A DNA stretch of 64,000 nt from Deltaproteobacteria bacterium (GTDB lineage: Bacteria > Desulfobacterota > BSN033 > UBA1163): assembly GCA_016875195.1 (NCBI GenBank), contig VGRY01000010.1, positions 19,145-83,144 of the forward strand. The letters are read 5' to 3'. Position numbers and translations under genes: made by a program. Positions 30,141 to 39,258 of this stretch are shown in pieces; positions within the stretch are counted from its first letter, which is position 1, and every line of letters begins with the position of its first letter. The notes beneath the pieces were generated by a model, which was given only the letters and a program-made list of their open reading frames with translations, did no database searches and was not told the DNA's origin.

Positions 30141-31901
30141 ATGGCAAAAGAGATTCTCATCGCCGAATCAGACAGAATGGTTCAAGAAGAGTTTGAGAAA
30201 TTTTTTGAAGCGACTGATCACCATCTCTTTTTTACGACCAATGAGGAAGAAGCTCTCCTTCGGGGGAGGCTCTTTAAGCCGGATCTCATGATCGGGGGAA
30301 AAGATCTATGTCAAGCTGTTCGTTCTGACCAGGATTTAAAAAATATCCCGTTCATCATCCTTCTGGATATGTTTGAAGATTTATCTGAGAAGGATTGCAA
30401 ACGGTTGAAGGCGGATGGGATGATCTCGAGACCGCTTAATGGGGATGAGATTTTTAGTAGAGTCAACCCTTTCATTGGAGGAGTCCAAGCAGAGGCGAGA
30501 GACAAGGTTGATTTGGAAGGCAATATGGGCTGGAAGTCATTTGGGGATATCGGGAAGACAGAAACTGAAAAGAGAGAGGAGTTTTCCCTGGATGCATCGG
30601 GCCGGATCGATGAAGAGGAGGAAATCATCGAACTGGTTGATGTCGTGGAAGAACCTGAGTCCAAGATGAGCATTGATGATTTTGCCTTCCTTCAAAAAGA
30701 TGAACCGATCGGGGAGATCGCACCTATTGAGTCGTGGGAAAAACCGGAAAAAGAAGAAGTCGGGATGGAAAAGGAGTTCCTCCTCCCGCCGAAAGAAAAG
30801 GAGGAGGTTGAGGAGATTTCTCTCCAGCTTGATGAACCGACTATAGAGAAAAAAGCTATTCCTGGAGATAAACTCTTTGAGAAGATCGAGTTGGAAGATA
30901 TCCTCCAGAAGATGGAGAAGCTACAACTCTCCATCGAAAAAGAATGGCCTTTGGAGAAAGAGGGGAAGATTCCTGAGGCAGTTCCCCAAAAGATAGAGCC
31001 TCCTCCTCAAAAGGCCGAAGAAAAATTTGCGGGCTTTGATGAATTCGAAGCGGCTCTCAAGGGTGAAGTAAAGATTGAATCGAGCGAAGTGGAACTTCAA
31101 CCTTTTTTTGTTGAGGAGGTGAAACAGGAAGCGCCCAAACTGGAAACTCCCACGGTGGAACTTCCCCCAAAGGAGCCCCCCAAAGAGGAACTTCCCGTAG
31201 AGCTGGATCTTGAAGAACTCACGGAGGAAGAATTCCCAGAGATATTTCTGGAAGAGCTTAAGGATGAACTTGAAAAACTTGAAGAAAAAGAGTTGATGTC
31301 TGAAGCGACAGCTGTGGAGGTGGAAGAAGAACCGACCGAAGAAGAAGAGCTCTCAGAATTTTTTGGAGAAGAGCTTCAGCCTTCGAAACAGGCATTAACA
31401 GAGGTGGTTCGTGTAGAGGAACCCTCTCCTATGGAAGAATTATTTCCTATGGAAGAGTTTACCCCAGCCCCAGCGGAAGGGATTCAGCCTTCGAAGCAGG
31501 CATTCACCGAGGTGGTTCGTGCAGAGGAGCCTTCTCCTGTGGAAGAATTATTTTTTATGGACGAATTTCCCCCAGCCCCAGCGGAAAAGATAGTTCCAGT
31601 GGAAGAGTTTAAAGAAGCAGTGGTGACACCGCCTGAGAGCACAGAAGTACCGAAAGTGTCCCTGGAAGAAATGCCTCCTCCTGTCATACGGTTAGACCGG
31701 AAGATCGAAGAGGTCATCACCAAAGGCGTGGAGGAGATGATGCAGGATATTGTGACCAAAGTCGTTCCTGAGATGACCAGACATATGATCACCTCTACCA
31801 TGGAACGGATCGAGTCCATGGTCAAGGAAGTTATTCCTGATCTGGCAGAAAAGGCCATTCAGGAAGAAATCAAGCGGCTTCAGAAGGGAGATAAGGATTA
31901 A
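30141..31901 (+). CDS. Degenerate receiver domain plus acidic linker and PopZ-like C-terminus
   Basis: 586 residues. Residues 1-112 look like a response-regulator receiver (EILIAESDRMVQEEFEKFF, PFIILLDMFEDLSEKD, GMISRPLNGDEIFSRV), but the phosphate-accepting Asp is missing (FKPDLMIGGKDL) and the K of K-P is replaced. Residues ~150-525 are very rich in Glu and Pro and probably unfolded; they include a 36-residue repeat (31377-31592). The last ~65 residues are helical (GVEEMMQDIVTKVVPEMTRHM ... DLAEKAIQEEIKRLQ), resembling the C-terminal helices of PopZ-type and other deltaproteobacterial regulator tails. Perhaps a scaffold at the cell pole. No membrane segment. Confidence 0.7.
   Translation: MAKEILIAESDRMVQEEFEKFFEATDHHLFFTTNEEEALLRGRLFKPDLMIGGKDLCQAVRSDQDLKNIPFIILLDMFEDLSEKDCKRLKADGMISRPLNGDEIFSRVNPFIGGVQAEARDKVDLEGNMGWKSFGDIGKTETEKREEFSLDASGRIDEEEEIIELVDVVEEPESKMSIDDFAFLQKDEPIGEIAPIESWEKPEKEEVGMEKEFLLPPKEKEEVEEISLQLDEPTIEKKAIPGDKLFEKIELEDILQKMEKLQLSIEKEWPLEKEGKIPEAVPQKIEPPPQKAEEKFAGFDEFEAALKGEVKIESSEVELQPFFVEEVKQEAPKLETPTVELPPKEPPKEELPVELDLEELTEEEFPEIFLEELKDELEKLEEKELMSEATAVEVEEEPTEEEELSEFFGEELQPSKQALTEVVRVEEPSPMEELFPMEEFTPAPAEGIQPSKQAFTEVVRAEEPSPVEELFFMDEFPPAPAEKIVPVEEFKEAVVTPPESTEVPKVSLEEMPPPVIRLDRKIEEVITKGVEEMMQDIVTKVVPEMTRHMITSTMERIESMVKEVIPDLAEKAIQEEIKRLQKGDKD
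31377..31592 (+). repeat. 108-bp tandem duplication inside the acidic protein gene
   Basis: Two copies (31377-31484 and 31485-31592) start CAGCCTTCGAA(A/G)CAGGCATT and encode QPSKQA-TEVVR-EEPSP-EELF-M-EF-PAPAE, with a few substitutions between copies. In frame (36 codons), so copy number could change without breaking the gene. Confidence 0.8.
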
Positions 31902-31927
31902 GAGATTTCTGAAAAATATAGAAATCT

Positions 31928-32023
31928 CTGATTACACCGATTTTTAACGATTACACGGATTAGAAATGCATTGAAAAATAAATAAAAATCTGTGAAATCA
32001 TTTCTTGGAATCTGCGTAATCAG
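31928..32023. repeat. Intergenic inverted repeat before valS
   Basis: CTGATTAC...GTAATCAG ends, with internal ATTACACCGATTT/TCTGTGAAAT-type partial pairing. Typical AT-rich interspersed element of this genome; it lies 50 bases before valS. Confidence 0.45.
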
Positions 32024-32073
32024 AAAGCGAATAGTCATTTTTTGAGCTCTCAAGGAGGCAGAAGGTTGCAAAC

Positions 32074-34743
32074 ATGGTTTCAAAAATCTTGGACAAATCT
32101 TATGACCCCCACCAGGTGGAGGAGAAATGGTATCGTTTCTGGATGGAGCGAAATTACTTCCGGGCGGATGAAGCCTCAAATCGTCCGGTCTACTCTATTG
32201 TTATCCCGCCTCCGAATGTCACCGGTGTCCTCCATATCGGACACGCCCTGAATAATACCCTCCAAGATATTCTCATACGATATAAAAGAATGGATGGCTA
32301 TAGTACCCTCTGGATGCCAGGAACGGATCACGCTGGCATTGCCACCCAGAATGTAGTGGAACGACAGCTCATGGAAGAGGGGCTCGATCGTCATACCCTG
32401 GGAAGGGATAAATTTATTGAACGCGTCTGGAAGTGGAAGGAGCAATCAGGCGGGACGATTATCAACCAGTTGAAGAAATTGGGGGCCTCCTGTGACTGGT
32501 CGAGGGAACGCTTTACCATGGACAAGGGCCTCTCTGAAGCGGTCAGAGAAGTTTTCATCCGCCTGTACCAGGAGGGACTGATTTACCGAAGCCATTATAT
32601 CATCAACTGGTGCCCGAGATGCCAGACCGCCCTCTCTGATCTAGAAGTAGAACATTATGAGCTTTCAGGGAAACTTTATCATCTCCGGTATCCCTTTATA
32701 GAAGGAAACCGTTTTGTGGTTGTTGCCACCACACGACCGGAGACGATGCTGGGCGATACCGCTGTTGCGGTCAACCCGGAAGATGATCGGTATCAGGGGG
32801 ATATTGGAAGAAAGGTGAAACTTCCGGTCATCGGCAGGGAGATCCCGGTGATCGGTGATCCATATGTGGATATGGAGTTCGGAACAGGCTGTCTCAAGAT
32901 CACCCCTGCCCATGATTTTAATGATTTTGAGATCGGATTGAAGCATGGGCTTGAACAGGTCAAGGTCATCGATGAGGAAGGCAGGATGAATATGAATGCC
33001 GGTCCTTATCAGGGGATGGATCGTTTCGATTGCCGTGAGAAAATCGTTGAAGGTTTTATTCGTGAAGGGATCCTGCTCAAAACAGAGGATTATCATCACA
33101 AGGTAGGCCACTGTTATCGCTGCAAGACGATTGTCGAGCCAAATCTCTCCCTCCAGTGGTTTGTCCGTGCTAAACCCCTGGCGCAAACAGCCATCGAGGC
33201 CGTGCGGACAGGTCGCACACGGATTGTCCCCGAGCTCTGGGAGAAGACCTACTATGAGTGGATGGAGAATATTAAAGACTGGTGCATCTCCCGTCAGATC
33301 TGGTGGGGCCATCGTATTCCAGCCTGGTATTGTGAGGCATGCGGCGAGGTCATCGTAGCCAAAGAGGATCCCCGGTCCTGTTCCAAGTGCGGATCCGATA
33401 AGTTAAAACAGGAGACCGATGTTCTGGATACATGGTTCAGTTCTGCACTGTGGCCTTTCTCCACCATGGGATGGCCTGAAAAGACGCCGGAGTTAAAAGT
33501 TTTTTATCCTACCTCTGTTCTGGTGACGGGTTTCGACATCCTCTTCTTCTGGGTGGCCAGGATGATGATGATGGGGCTCAAATTTATGGGGGATGTCCCC
33601 TTTAAAGATGTTTACATCCACGGGTTGGTTAGAGATGAGAAAGGAGAGAAGTATTCGAAGACCCGGGGGAATGTGGTCGACCCGCTCGAGCTGATTGGAC
33701 GTTTTGGAGCGGATGCCCTGCGTTTTACTCTTTCTGCATTGACCATGCCCGGCAGTGATTTGAAGCTCTCGGAGTCGCGGACCGAAGGTTACCGCCACTT
33801 TGCCAATAAGATATGGAACGCATCCCGCTTTGCCTTGATGAATCTTGAACCATTTAACGCTGATGGGATGACTGAAACGCACTCCCCAGAGGAGTTGAGC
33901 CTTCCGGACCAATGGATTCGGGGGAGATTGAACGAGACGATCCGGTCTGTTCGGAAAGCTCTGGATGAGTATAAGTTTAATGAGGCCTGTCATGTCCTTT
34001 ACCAGTTCATCTGGCATGAATTCTGTGACTGGTATCTGGAGATGACCAAACTCTATCTCTACAGGGAAGGGGATAAGAAGAGACAGGCCCTCACACGACA
34101 AACGCTTTCAGAAGTGCTAGATGTCATTCTGCGGTTGCTTCACCCCTTCATGCCGTTTATCACCGAAGAAATCTGGCAACAACTCCCGCAACGAAAAGGG
34201 GATGTATCGATCATGGTTGCCGAATTTCCCAAACCCGACCGGCGCTTCGACGATCAAAAGATAGAGGATGAAATGGCATGGACCATCGAAGTGGTCAATG
34301 GGCTTCGAAACATCCGGGGGGAGATGAACCTCCCGCCCTCGGAACAGATCTCTGTCCATATCCGCACAAAGGGTGAGGAGGCAAAGGAGCAGCTTCGGAA
34401 GCAAGAGCCCTTTATTCAATTTCTTGCATCGGTGAAAGAATTGAAGATTGGACAGCATATTGAAAAACCTCATTACAGTGCCTATGCGGTTGTACGGGAT
34501 GTTGAGGTTTTTGTCCCCATGGATCGTGCACGGATGGAAGAGGAAGCCAAAAGACTTCAGAAGGAAATCCTGAAGATTGAGAAAGAGAGCGCCTTTGTGA
34601 TGAAGAAACTATCGAATGAACAGTTCCTTTCGAAGGCTCCTCCGGAAGTCATTCAGGAAGTGAAGGAGAAGGCCGAGGGGTTTTCATCTCAACGCCAGAA
34701 GCTGGAAGAGAGTCTGGGAAAAATCAGAGAAATGCTGACGTAG
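32074..34743 (+). CDS. valS: Valyl-tRNA synthetase
   Basis: 889 residues, normal length. Seen: PPPNVTGVLHIGHALNNTLQD (HIGH motif), WMPGTDHAGIATQ, the editing domain TTRPETMLGDTAVAV and FGTGCLKITPAHDFND, zinc-like CYRC and CEAC...CSKC pairs, GLVRDEKGEKYSKTRGNVVDP (KMSKS motif in the unusual form KYSKT), the anticodon-binding domain with WYLEMTKLYLYREG, and a C-terminal coiled coil (MEEEAKRLQKEILKIEKES). AAGGAGG lies upstream. Transcribed alone. Confidence 0.97.
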   Translation: MVSKILDKSYDPHQVEEKWYRFWMERNYFRADEASNRPVYSIVIPPPNVTGVLHIGHALNNTLQDILIRYKRMDGYSTLWMPGTDHAGIATQNVVERQLMEEGLDRHTLGRDKFIERVWKWKEQSGGTIINQLKKLGASCDWSRERFTMDKGLSEAVREVFIRLYQEGLIYRSHYIINWCPRCQTALSDLEVEHYELSGKLYHLRYPFIEGNRFVVVATTRPETMLGDTAVAVNPEDDRYQGDIGRKVKLPVIGREIPVIGDPYVDMEFGTGCLKITPAHDFNDFEIGLKHGLEQVKVIDEEGRMNMNAGPYQGMDRFDCREKIVEGFIREGILLKTEDYHHKVGHCYRCKTIVEPNLSLQWFVRAKPLAQTAIEAVRTGRTRIVPELWEKTYYEWMENIKDWCISRQIWWGHRIPAWYCEACGEVIVAKEDPRSCSKCGSDKLKQETDVLDTWFSSALWPFSTMGWPEKTPELKVFYPTSVLVTGFDILFFWVARMMMMGLKFMGDVPFKDVYIHGLVRDEKGEKYSKTRGNVVDPLELIGRFGADALRFTLSALTMPGSDLKLSESRTEGYRHFANKIWNASRFALMNLEPFNADGMTETHSPEELSLPDQWIRGRLNETIRSVRKALDEYKFNEACHVLYQFIWHEFCDWYLEMTKLYLYREGDKKRQALTRQTLSEVLDVILRLLHPFMPFITEEIWQQLPQRKGDVSIMVAEFPKPDRRFDDQKIEDEMAWTIEVVNGLRNIRGEMNLPPSEQISVHIRTKGEEAKEQLRKQEPFIQFLASVKELKIGQHIEKPHYSAYAVVRDVEVFVPMDRARMEEEAKRLQKEILKIEKESAFVMKKLSNEQFLSKAPPEVIQEVKEKAEGFSSQRQKLEESLGKIREMLT

Positions 34744-34746
34744 GAG

Positions 34747-34815
34747 AAATTCGAAGCATGAAATCCGAATTTCGAAACAATATCAAATTACCAAATTTAG
34801 AATGGCTCCCAACAA
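34747..34815. repeat. GAAGCA(C/T)GAAAT(T/C)CGAATTTCGAAACAAT-type repeat, copy 1
   Basis: AAATTCGAAGCATGAAATCCGAATTTCG followed by AACAATATCAAATTACC. Near-identical copies occur at 35211, 40590 and 55585, always between genes. A repeat family of this genome. Confidence 0.65.
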
Positions 34816-34926
34816 AAGAGTTTAGAAAATTTGTACCAATTAAGTGTTAAGAAATTTCGAATTTACAAGTTCCCCTGATGATGCTATGTTGGGGAAGAGG
34901 AATTAACCTTATTGGGGCATCAAACC

Positions 34927-35205
34927 ATGAAGATGGACATTGAAAAAGTAGCGAAGCTGGCCCGCCTTGAATTATCCGAGGAAGAGAAGGGGACCTTTGG
35001 AGAACAATTGGAGCAGATCCTCACCTATATGGAACAGCTCAACCGTCTCGATACCACAGGCGTGGAACCTACTTCCCACGCCATTCCCATGGTGAATGTT
35101 TTCAGGGAAGACGAGGCCAAACCCTCGTTTCCAAAGGAGGAAGTCCTGGGCATTTCACCCGATCAGGAAGATGACCATTTTAAAGTACCGAGGATTATTG
35201 AATAA
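34927..35205 (+). CDS. gatC: Glutamyl-tRNA(Gln)/Asp-tRNA(Asn) amidotransferase subunit C
   Basis: 92 residues from ATG 34927. VAKLARLELSEEEKGTFGEQLEQILTYMEQLNRLDTTGVEPTSH is the GatC hallmark; the C-terminal NVFREDEAKPSF wraps GatA. It is part of the GatCAB complex that amidates misacylated Glu-tRNA(Gln). It starts an operon with gatA, the gap holding a small repeat. gatB is not in the window. Confidence 0.94.
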   Translation: MKMDIEKVAKLARLELSEEEKGTFGEQLEQILTYMEQLNRLDTTGVEPTSHAIPMVNVFREDEAKPSFPKEEVLGISPDQEDDHFKVPRIIE

Positions 35206-35210
35206 GGCAA

Positions 35211-35244
35211 AAATCCGAAGCACGAAATTCGAATTTCGAATTTA
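35211..35244. repeat. Repeat family, short copy 2 (between gatC and gatA)
   Basis: AAAATCCGAAGCACGAAATTCGAATTTCG with the following AATTTAG; contains the palindrome AAATTCGAATTT. It sits inside an operon, so it does not stop transcription fully. Confidence 0.6.
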
Positions 35245-35250
35245 GTTATT

Positions 35251-36714
35251 ATGGCTATCCACGAACTAACTATCCACCAGCTACATGACCTTCTTGTGAA
35301 GAAAGAGGTGACTTCAAAAGAAGCGACCGCGGCCCTCTACCGGAGAATTGGAGAGGTGGATGGGAAAGTCAAAGCCTATCTCATGCTGACCGAGGAGGAG
35401 GCATTTCGTCAGGCAAACGAAGTGGACCGGAAGATCACCAAAGGGGAGGGGATAGGAGACCTCGCAGGCATTCCTATTGGTCTTAAAGATATCCTTTGTA
35501 CAAAAGGATTCCGTACGACCTGCGGTTCGAAGATATTAGGAAATTATGTTCCCTTTTATGATGGAACCGTCATCAAAAAATTGAAAGAAAGAGAGGCTAT
35601 TTTTCTCGGAAAGTTGAACATGGATGAGTTTGCCATGGGATCTTCCACGGAGAATTCGGGATTTCATACCACACGAAATCCGTGGGACTTGGCCCGGATT
35701 CCAGGGGGATCGAGCGGTGGATCTGCTGCTGCTGTATCAGCGGATGAGTGCATCGCTGCCCTTGGCACAGATACAGGGGGGTCAATCAGGCAACCTGCAT
35801 CCTGTTGCGGCGTGGTTGGCTTAAAGCCAACCTACGGCAGGGTATCAAGATATGGGCTGGTTGCCTTTGCATCTTCCTTGGATCAGATCGGTCCCATCAC
35901 TAAAGATGTGGAAGATTGCGCCATCTTGCTCAATGGAATCAGTGGCTATGACCCCTCAGATTCTACATCGGTCAATATCGAAGTCCCTGATTATAAGCAA
36001 TTTCTAACCAACAACGTGAAAGGAGTTAGGGTTGGGATTCCGGATGAATATTTCATCAAAGGGATGGACCCGGATGTAGAAAAGTCGGTCAGGGAAGCGA
36101 TCGATCTCTTAAGAAAATTGGGGACCGAGGTGAAAAAGATTTCGCTCCCCCATACCCCCTATGCGGTGGCCATCTATTATATCATCTGCACAGCCGAAGC
36201 CAGTTCGAATCTGGCCAGGTACGATGGGGTTAAATACGGCTTCCGTTCCAGTCGGTATGAAGACCTGATTGAGATGTATGGTCGGACCCGTGCAGAAGGT
36301 TTTGGCAAAGAGGTGAAGCGAAGGATCATTTTAGGGACCTATGTCCTGTCAGCCGGATATTATGACGCTTACTACCGAAAGGCTTCACAGGTTAGAACCC
36401 TGATGCGAAACGACTTTGAAGGGGCCTTTAAAGAAGTGGATGTGATTGTGACTCCCACGGCGCCAACGCCTGCTTTCCGGATTGGAGAAAGGGTGGGAAA
36501 TCCGCTTCAGATGTACCTTTCCGATATTTTAACGATTCCGGTCAACCTGACCGGAATACCCGCCATCTCTTTACCCTGCGGATTCAGCTCGGAGGGGCTG
36601 CCCATTGGCCTTCAGATCATAGGTAAACATTTCGATGAAGGAAAAATTTTGCAGGTAGCCTTTGCCTTTGAGCAGAATACGGATTTTCATCTTAAAAAAC
36701 CAACCCTCATCTAA
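35251..36714 (+). CDS. gatA: Glutamyl-tRNA(Gln) amidotransferase subunit A
   Basis: 487 residues. Glutaminase subunit of GatCAB. Amidase-signature catalytic triad visible: Lys in [13 protein letters not shown], the first Ser in [14 protein letters not shown], and the Ser in [45 protein letters not shown], and [20 protein letters not shown] are also diagnostic. Ribosome signals upstream are poor; coupling with gatC is likely. Confidence 0.97.
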   Translation: MAIHELTIHQLHDLLVKKEVTSKEATAALYRRIGEVDGKVKAYLMLTEEEAFRQANEVDRKITKGEGIGDLAGIPIGLKDILCTKGFRTTCGSKILGNYVPFYDGTVIKKLKEREAIFLGKLNMDEFAMGSSTENSGFHTTRNPWDLARIPGGSSGGSAAAVSADECIAALGTDTGGSIRQPASCCGVVGLKPTYGRVSRYGLVAFASSLDQIGPITKDVEDCAILLNGISGYDPSDSTSVNIEVPDYKQFLTNNVKGVRVGIPDEYFIKGMDPDVEKSVREAIDLLRKLGTEVKKISLPHTPYAVAIYYIICTAEASSNLARYDGVKYGFRSSRYEDLIEMYGRTRAEGFGKEVKRRIILGTYVLSAGYYDAYYRKASQVRTLMRNDFEGAFKEVDVIVTPTAPTPAFRIGERVGNPLQMYLSDILTIPVNLTGIPAISLPCGFSSEGLPIGLQIIGKHFDEGKILQVAFAFEQNTDFHLKKPTLI

Positions 36715-36751
36715 ATTCCAATTACCAAATTCCAAATCCCCAATGAATTCC

Positions 36752-36862
36752 AATTACCAATAGCGCCCCCCAACCCCCTCTGTTGGAAATAACCCCACCT
36801 TCACCTCCCCTTATTTTAAGGGGATGAAGGGAGGGGTTAAGAGGATGAAGGCAGGGGTTTGA
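36752..36862. repeat. GC-rich palindromic intergenic repeat
   Basis: CCCCACCTTCACCTCCCCTTATTTTAAGGGG with further AGGGAGGGG pairing, flanked by ATTCCAATTACCAA direct repeats. One of a group of CCCTCCCTTT...AAAGGGAGG elements in this window. Between convergent gatA and cutA; possible bidirectional terminator. Confidence 0.55.
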
Positions 36863-36877
36863 AATTTGGTGCGTTTT

Positions 36878-37198
36878 TTATTGGGTCATTTCCGAGAGCC
36901 ATTTGAGGTAGGAAGAGGAGCCTTCAATAATGGGGAGAGCGATGATTTCAGGAACGGAGTAGGAATGGAGAGACTTCACCTTCTTCTCTAAATCATCAAA
37001 TTTGTTCTTCTGTGTCTTGATGACAAGAAGCCACTCCTTTTCATCCCATATTTTCCCTTCCCAGCGATAGATGGAACAAATTGGAGAGATGAGGTTGACA
37101 CAAGCGGCCAGTTGCCCTTCCACAAGGGCGTTTGCAATTTTCAATGCCTCTTCTTCAGATCCACAGGTCACAAGAACGATGATTGGTTGGAGTTCCAT
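36878..37198 (-). CDS. cutA: Divalent-cation tolerance protein CutA
   Basis: 106 residues, typical length. IIVLVTCGSEEEALKIANALVEGQLAACVNLI, CSIYRWEGKIWDEKEWLLVIKT and SYSVPEIIALPIIEGSSSYLKWL are the CutA1 signatures. A trimeric cytoplasmic protein; links to copper tolerance are old and weakly supported. Single gene between two repeat regions. Confidence 0.95.
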   Translation of the reverse strand: MELQPIIVLVTCGSEEEALKIANALVEGQLAACVNLISPICSIYRWEGKIWDEKEWLLVIKTQKNKFDDLEKKVKSLHSYSVPEIIALPIIEGSSSYLKWLSEMTQ

Positions 37199-37248
37199 CT
37201 TTATCTATAATAATGTGGCGGTAAGGATTATCGCTATACCCTTATAAA

Positions 37249-37360
37249 TTCCAATCACCCTTTAACGCCCCCCAGCCCCCTCTTAAATTAAGAGGGGGAG
37301 AGGGGGAGTTATTCTTTCCAGTATTGGTGTTTGGTGCTTGGAATTTGGTTATGGGTTCAC
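37249..37360. repeat. GC-rich palindromic intergenic repeat
   Basis: Contains CCCCCTCTTAAATTAAGAGGGGG, a near-perfect hairpin, inside ATTCCAATCACC...TTGGAATTTGG inverted flanks. Related to the repeat at 36752-36862, so cutA is bracketed by two copies of one family. Confidence 0.6.
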
Positions 37361-37369
37361 CATTCCCCT

Positions 37370-38404
37370 CTATCCCAAAACCTTCTTAAATGCCATAAGA
37401 GCGGTCTCTATTTCTTCCTCATTCACATCCAGATGCGTAACCAGACGAATTTGTGTTTTTCCGAAGGGATGGATGAGGACATTGAGGCCCTTCATGGTTT
37501 CTGTGATCTGATGTGCGGTTTTTCCGGTCTCAGTTACGTCGAATATGACAATATTGGTTTCCACATGCTTTGGCTCAATGGAAACACCTCTCAGCTCTTT
37601 CAAACCGACTCCCAGTCGTTTTGCGTTCTTATGGTCTTCCTTGAGGCGATCCAGGTGATGATCCAGGGCATAAAGGCCGGCAGAGGCAATGATTCCAGCC
37701 TGACGCATCCCTCCTCCAAACATTTTTCTGAAACGGTGCACACGGTCAATAAAGACCTTGGAGCCAACGACAAGAGATCCGATAGGGGCTCCTAATCCTT
37801 TCGAGAGGCATACCGAGACCGAGTCAGCCCATTGAGCATAATCATTGAGTCCGATTCCTGTGGCAACGGAAGCATTCCAGAGTCTGGCCCCATCGAGATG
37901 GACGAGAAGATTTTTTGATTTTGCCAACTTGGAGATTTCTGCGATCTTATCCATTGGGTAAATGGCCCCCCCGCCTCGATTATGAGTGTTCTCGAGACAG
38001 ACCAACCGGCTGACAGGAAAGTGATGATCATTCGGCCGGATCGCATCTTCGATTTGGGAAGCATCGAGAATGCCCCGCACACCCTTGAGACAGTGAAACT
38101 GGATTGCGGAAAGGACTGCTCCTCCTCCCCCTTCAAAGTTATAGGGATGGGAGGTAGATTCAATCATCACCTCATCACCCGGTTGGGTGTGGGATTTAAT
38201 CGCTAATTGGTTGGCCATCGTTCCCGAAGGAACAAAGATGGCCGCTTCTTTTCCGAGCAAATGGGCCACTTTTTCCTGGAGCGCGTTGACCGTAGGGTCT
38301 TCACCGAAAACATCATCTCCCACCTCTGCCTCTGCCATCACCTTTCTCATGACAGGAGTAGGTCGTGTGACTGTATCACTCCTGAGATCAATCCATTTTT
38401 TCAT
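37370..38404 (-). CDS. ltaE: Low-specificity L-threonine aldolase
   Basis: 344 residues. PLP enzyme splitting threonine/allo-threonine into glycine and acetaldehyde. Seen: [79 protein letters not shown] and the PLP lysine in [12 protein letters not shown]. Single gene; start near a weak ribosome site. Confidence 0.95.
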   Translation of the reverse strand: MKKWIDLRSDTVTRPTPVMRKVMAEAEVGDDVFGEDPTVNALQEKVAHLLGKEAAIFVPSGTMANQLAIKSHTQPGDEVMIESTSHPYNFEGGGGAVLSAIQFHCLKGVRGILDASQIEDAIRPNDHHFPVSRLVCLENTHNRGGGAIYPMDKIAEISKLAKSKNLLVHLDGARLWNASVATGIGLNDYAQWADSVSVCLSKGLGAPIGSLVVGSKVFIDRVHRFRKMFGGGMRQAGIIASAGLYALDHHLDRLKEDHKNAKRLGVGLKELRGVSIEPKHVETNIVIFDVTETGKTAHQITETMKGLNVLIHPFGKTQIRLVTHLDVNEEEIETALMAFKKVLG

Positions 38405-38453
38405 CTTTCATCTCCACAATAATTAGGCGGCGATACCCAAAGGTGCCTTACGG

Positions 38454-39047
38454 TTATTTTTTCTTTTTTGCGGGTTTGGGTTTAGCGGTTGGAGTAGCCA
38501 TCTGTTTGAACGCAGCTCCCCATTTTTCAATGAGGGCTTTTAACTCATCCAGCTTCGCTTTGGCTTCGGCAGGCGCTGAGGCGATCATCTCTTTTGCTTT
38601 TATTAACCCTTCATTGATCGCCTTGGTATCAGCCGCCCAGTCCTGTTTCTTCTCTTTCAGCTTTTTTCCCATTTTGCTGGCGGTGACGCGTAATTTTTTC
38701 CAATCTTCCTGAATGAGCTTCATGGCTGTATTCGCCTGCTCGGCGACCGCCTTCTTTCCAGCCTCAACGCCTGCAGCGGCCTTTTCAAATGCAGCTTTGG
38801 CGTCGATATAAGCCTGTTTTGCTTCATTGTACTTCTTCTCTTTCATCTGGGATTCCGCAGTATCCCATGCCTTTCTGGCAGCATCCATGTCGGCAAGGCT
38901 ATATTTTTCTGCTCCGGCTGAGAGGGCAGCCTCCATTGCCTGTTTAGCCGCTTCTTTCTCCGCTTCGGGTGGTTTTGCGCAACCTGCCCATACCATTCCC
39001 AGTGTTAGAATCAGGGTAATAACCGCTAATAATTTGATGGTTCTCAT
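38454..39047 (-). CDS. Lipoprotein with helical repeats
   Basis: 197 residues from ATG 39047. Signal peptide with lipobox (LILTLGMVWAGC), so attached to a membrane by lipid. The mature part is all helix and rich in Ala/Lys/Glu, with TPR-like units (KYSLADMDAARKAWDTAESQ, KYNEAKQAYIDAKAAFEKA) of the DUF4398 type, and a lysine-rich tail (KPKPAKKKK). Perhaps binds peptidoglycan or cell-wall polymers; no function is established. Divergent from the next lipoprotein. Confidence 0.75.
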   Translation of the reverse strand: MRTIKLLAVITLILTLGMVWAGCAKPPEAEKEAAKQAMEAALSAGAEKYSLADMDAARKAWDTAESQMKEKKYNEAKQAYIDAKAAFEKAAAGVEAGKKAVAEQANTAMKLIQEDWKKLRVTASKMGKKLKEKKQDWAADTKAINEGLIKAKEMIASAPAEAKAKLDELKALIEKWGAAFKQMATPTAKPKPAKKKK

Positions 39048-39258
39048 AAAACAGTCCCCCCCTAAATGATTTTTAATAGAAACTATAATCCAAGTATTTT
39101 CGGATAGCAATAGGAGCGGCGACGAGAGGAACCTGCCCTCCGGGTTTGGGTTTTCCATAGAGATTTCCATCATGGGACAAGGGATGTTTACGGTCAAATG
39201 GCTTGCTTTTGATAGAACGATGAGATATCTTTATGGGCAAGGAGGTTGGGTTCGATTC

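Noticed and set aside
32176..34473. Antisense open frames over valS, up to about 215 residues
   Set aside because: They mirror the strongly conserved valS codons and show low-complexity, non-conserved sequence.
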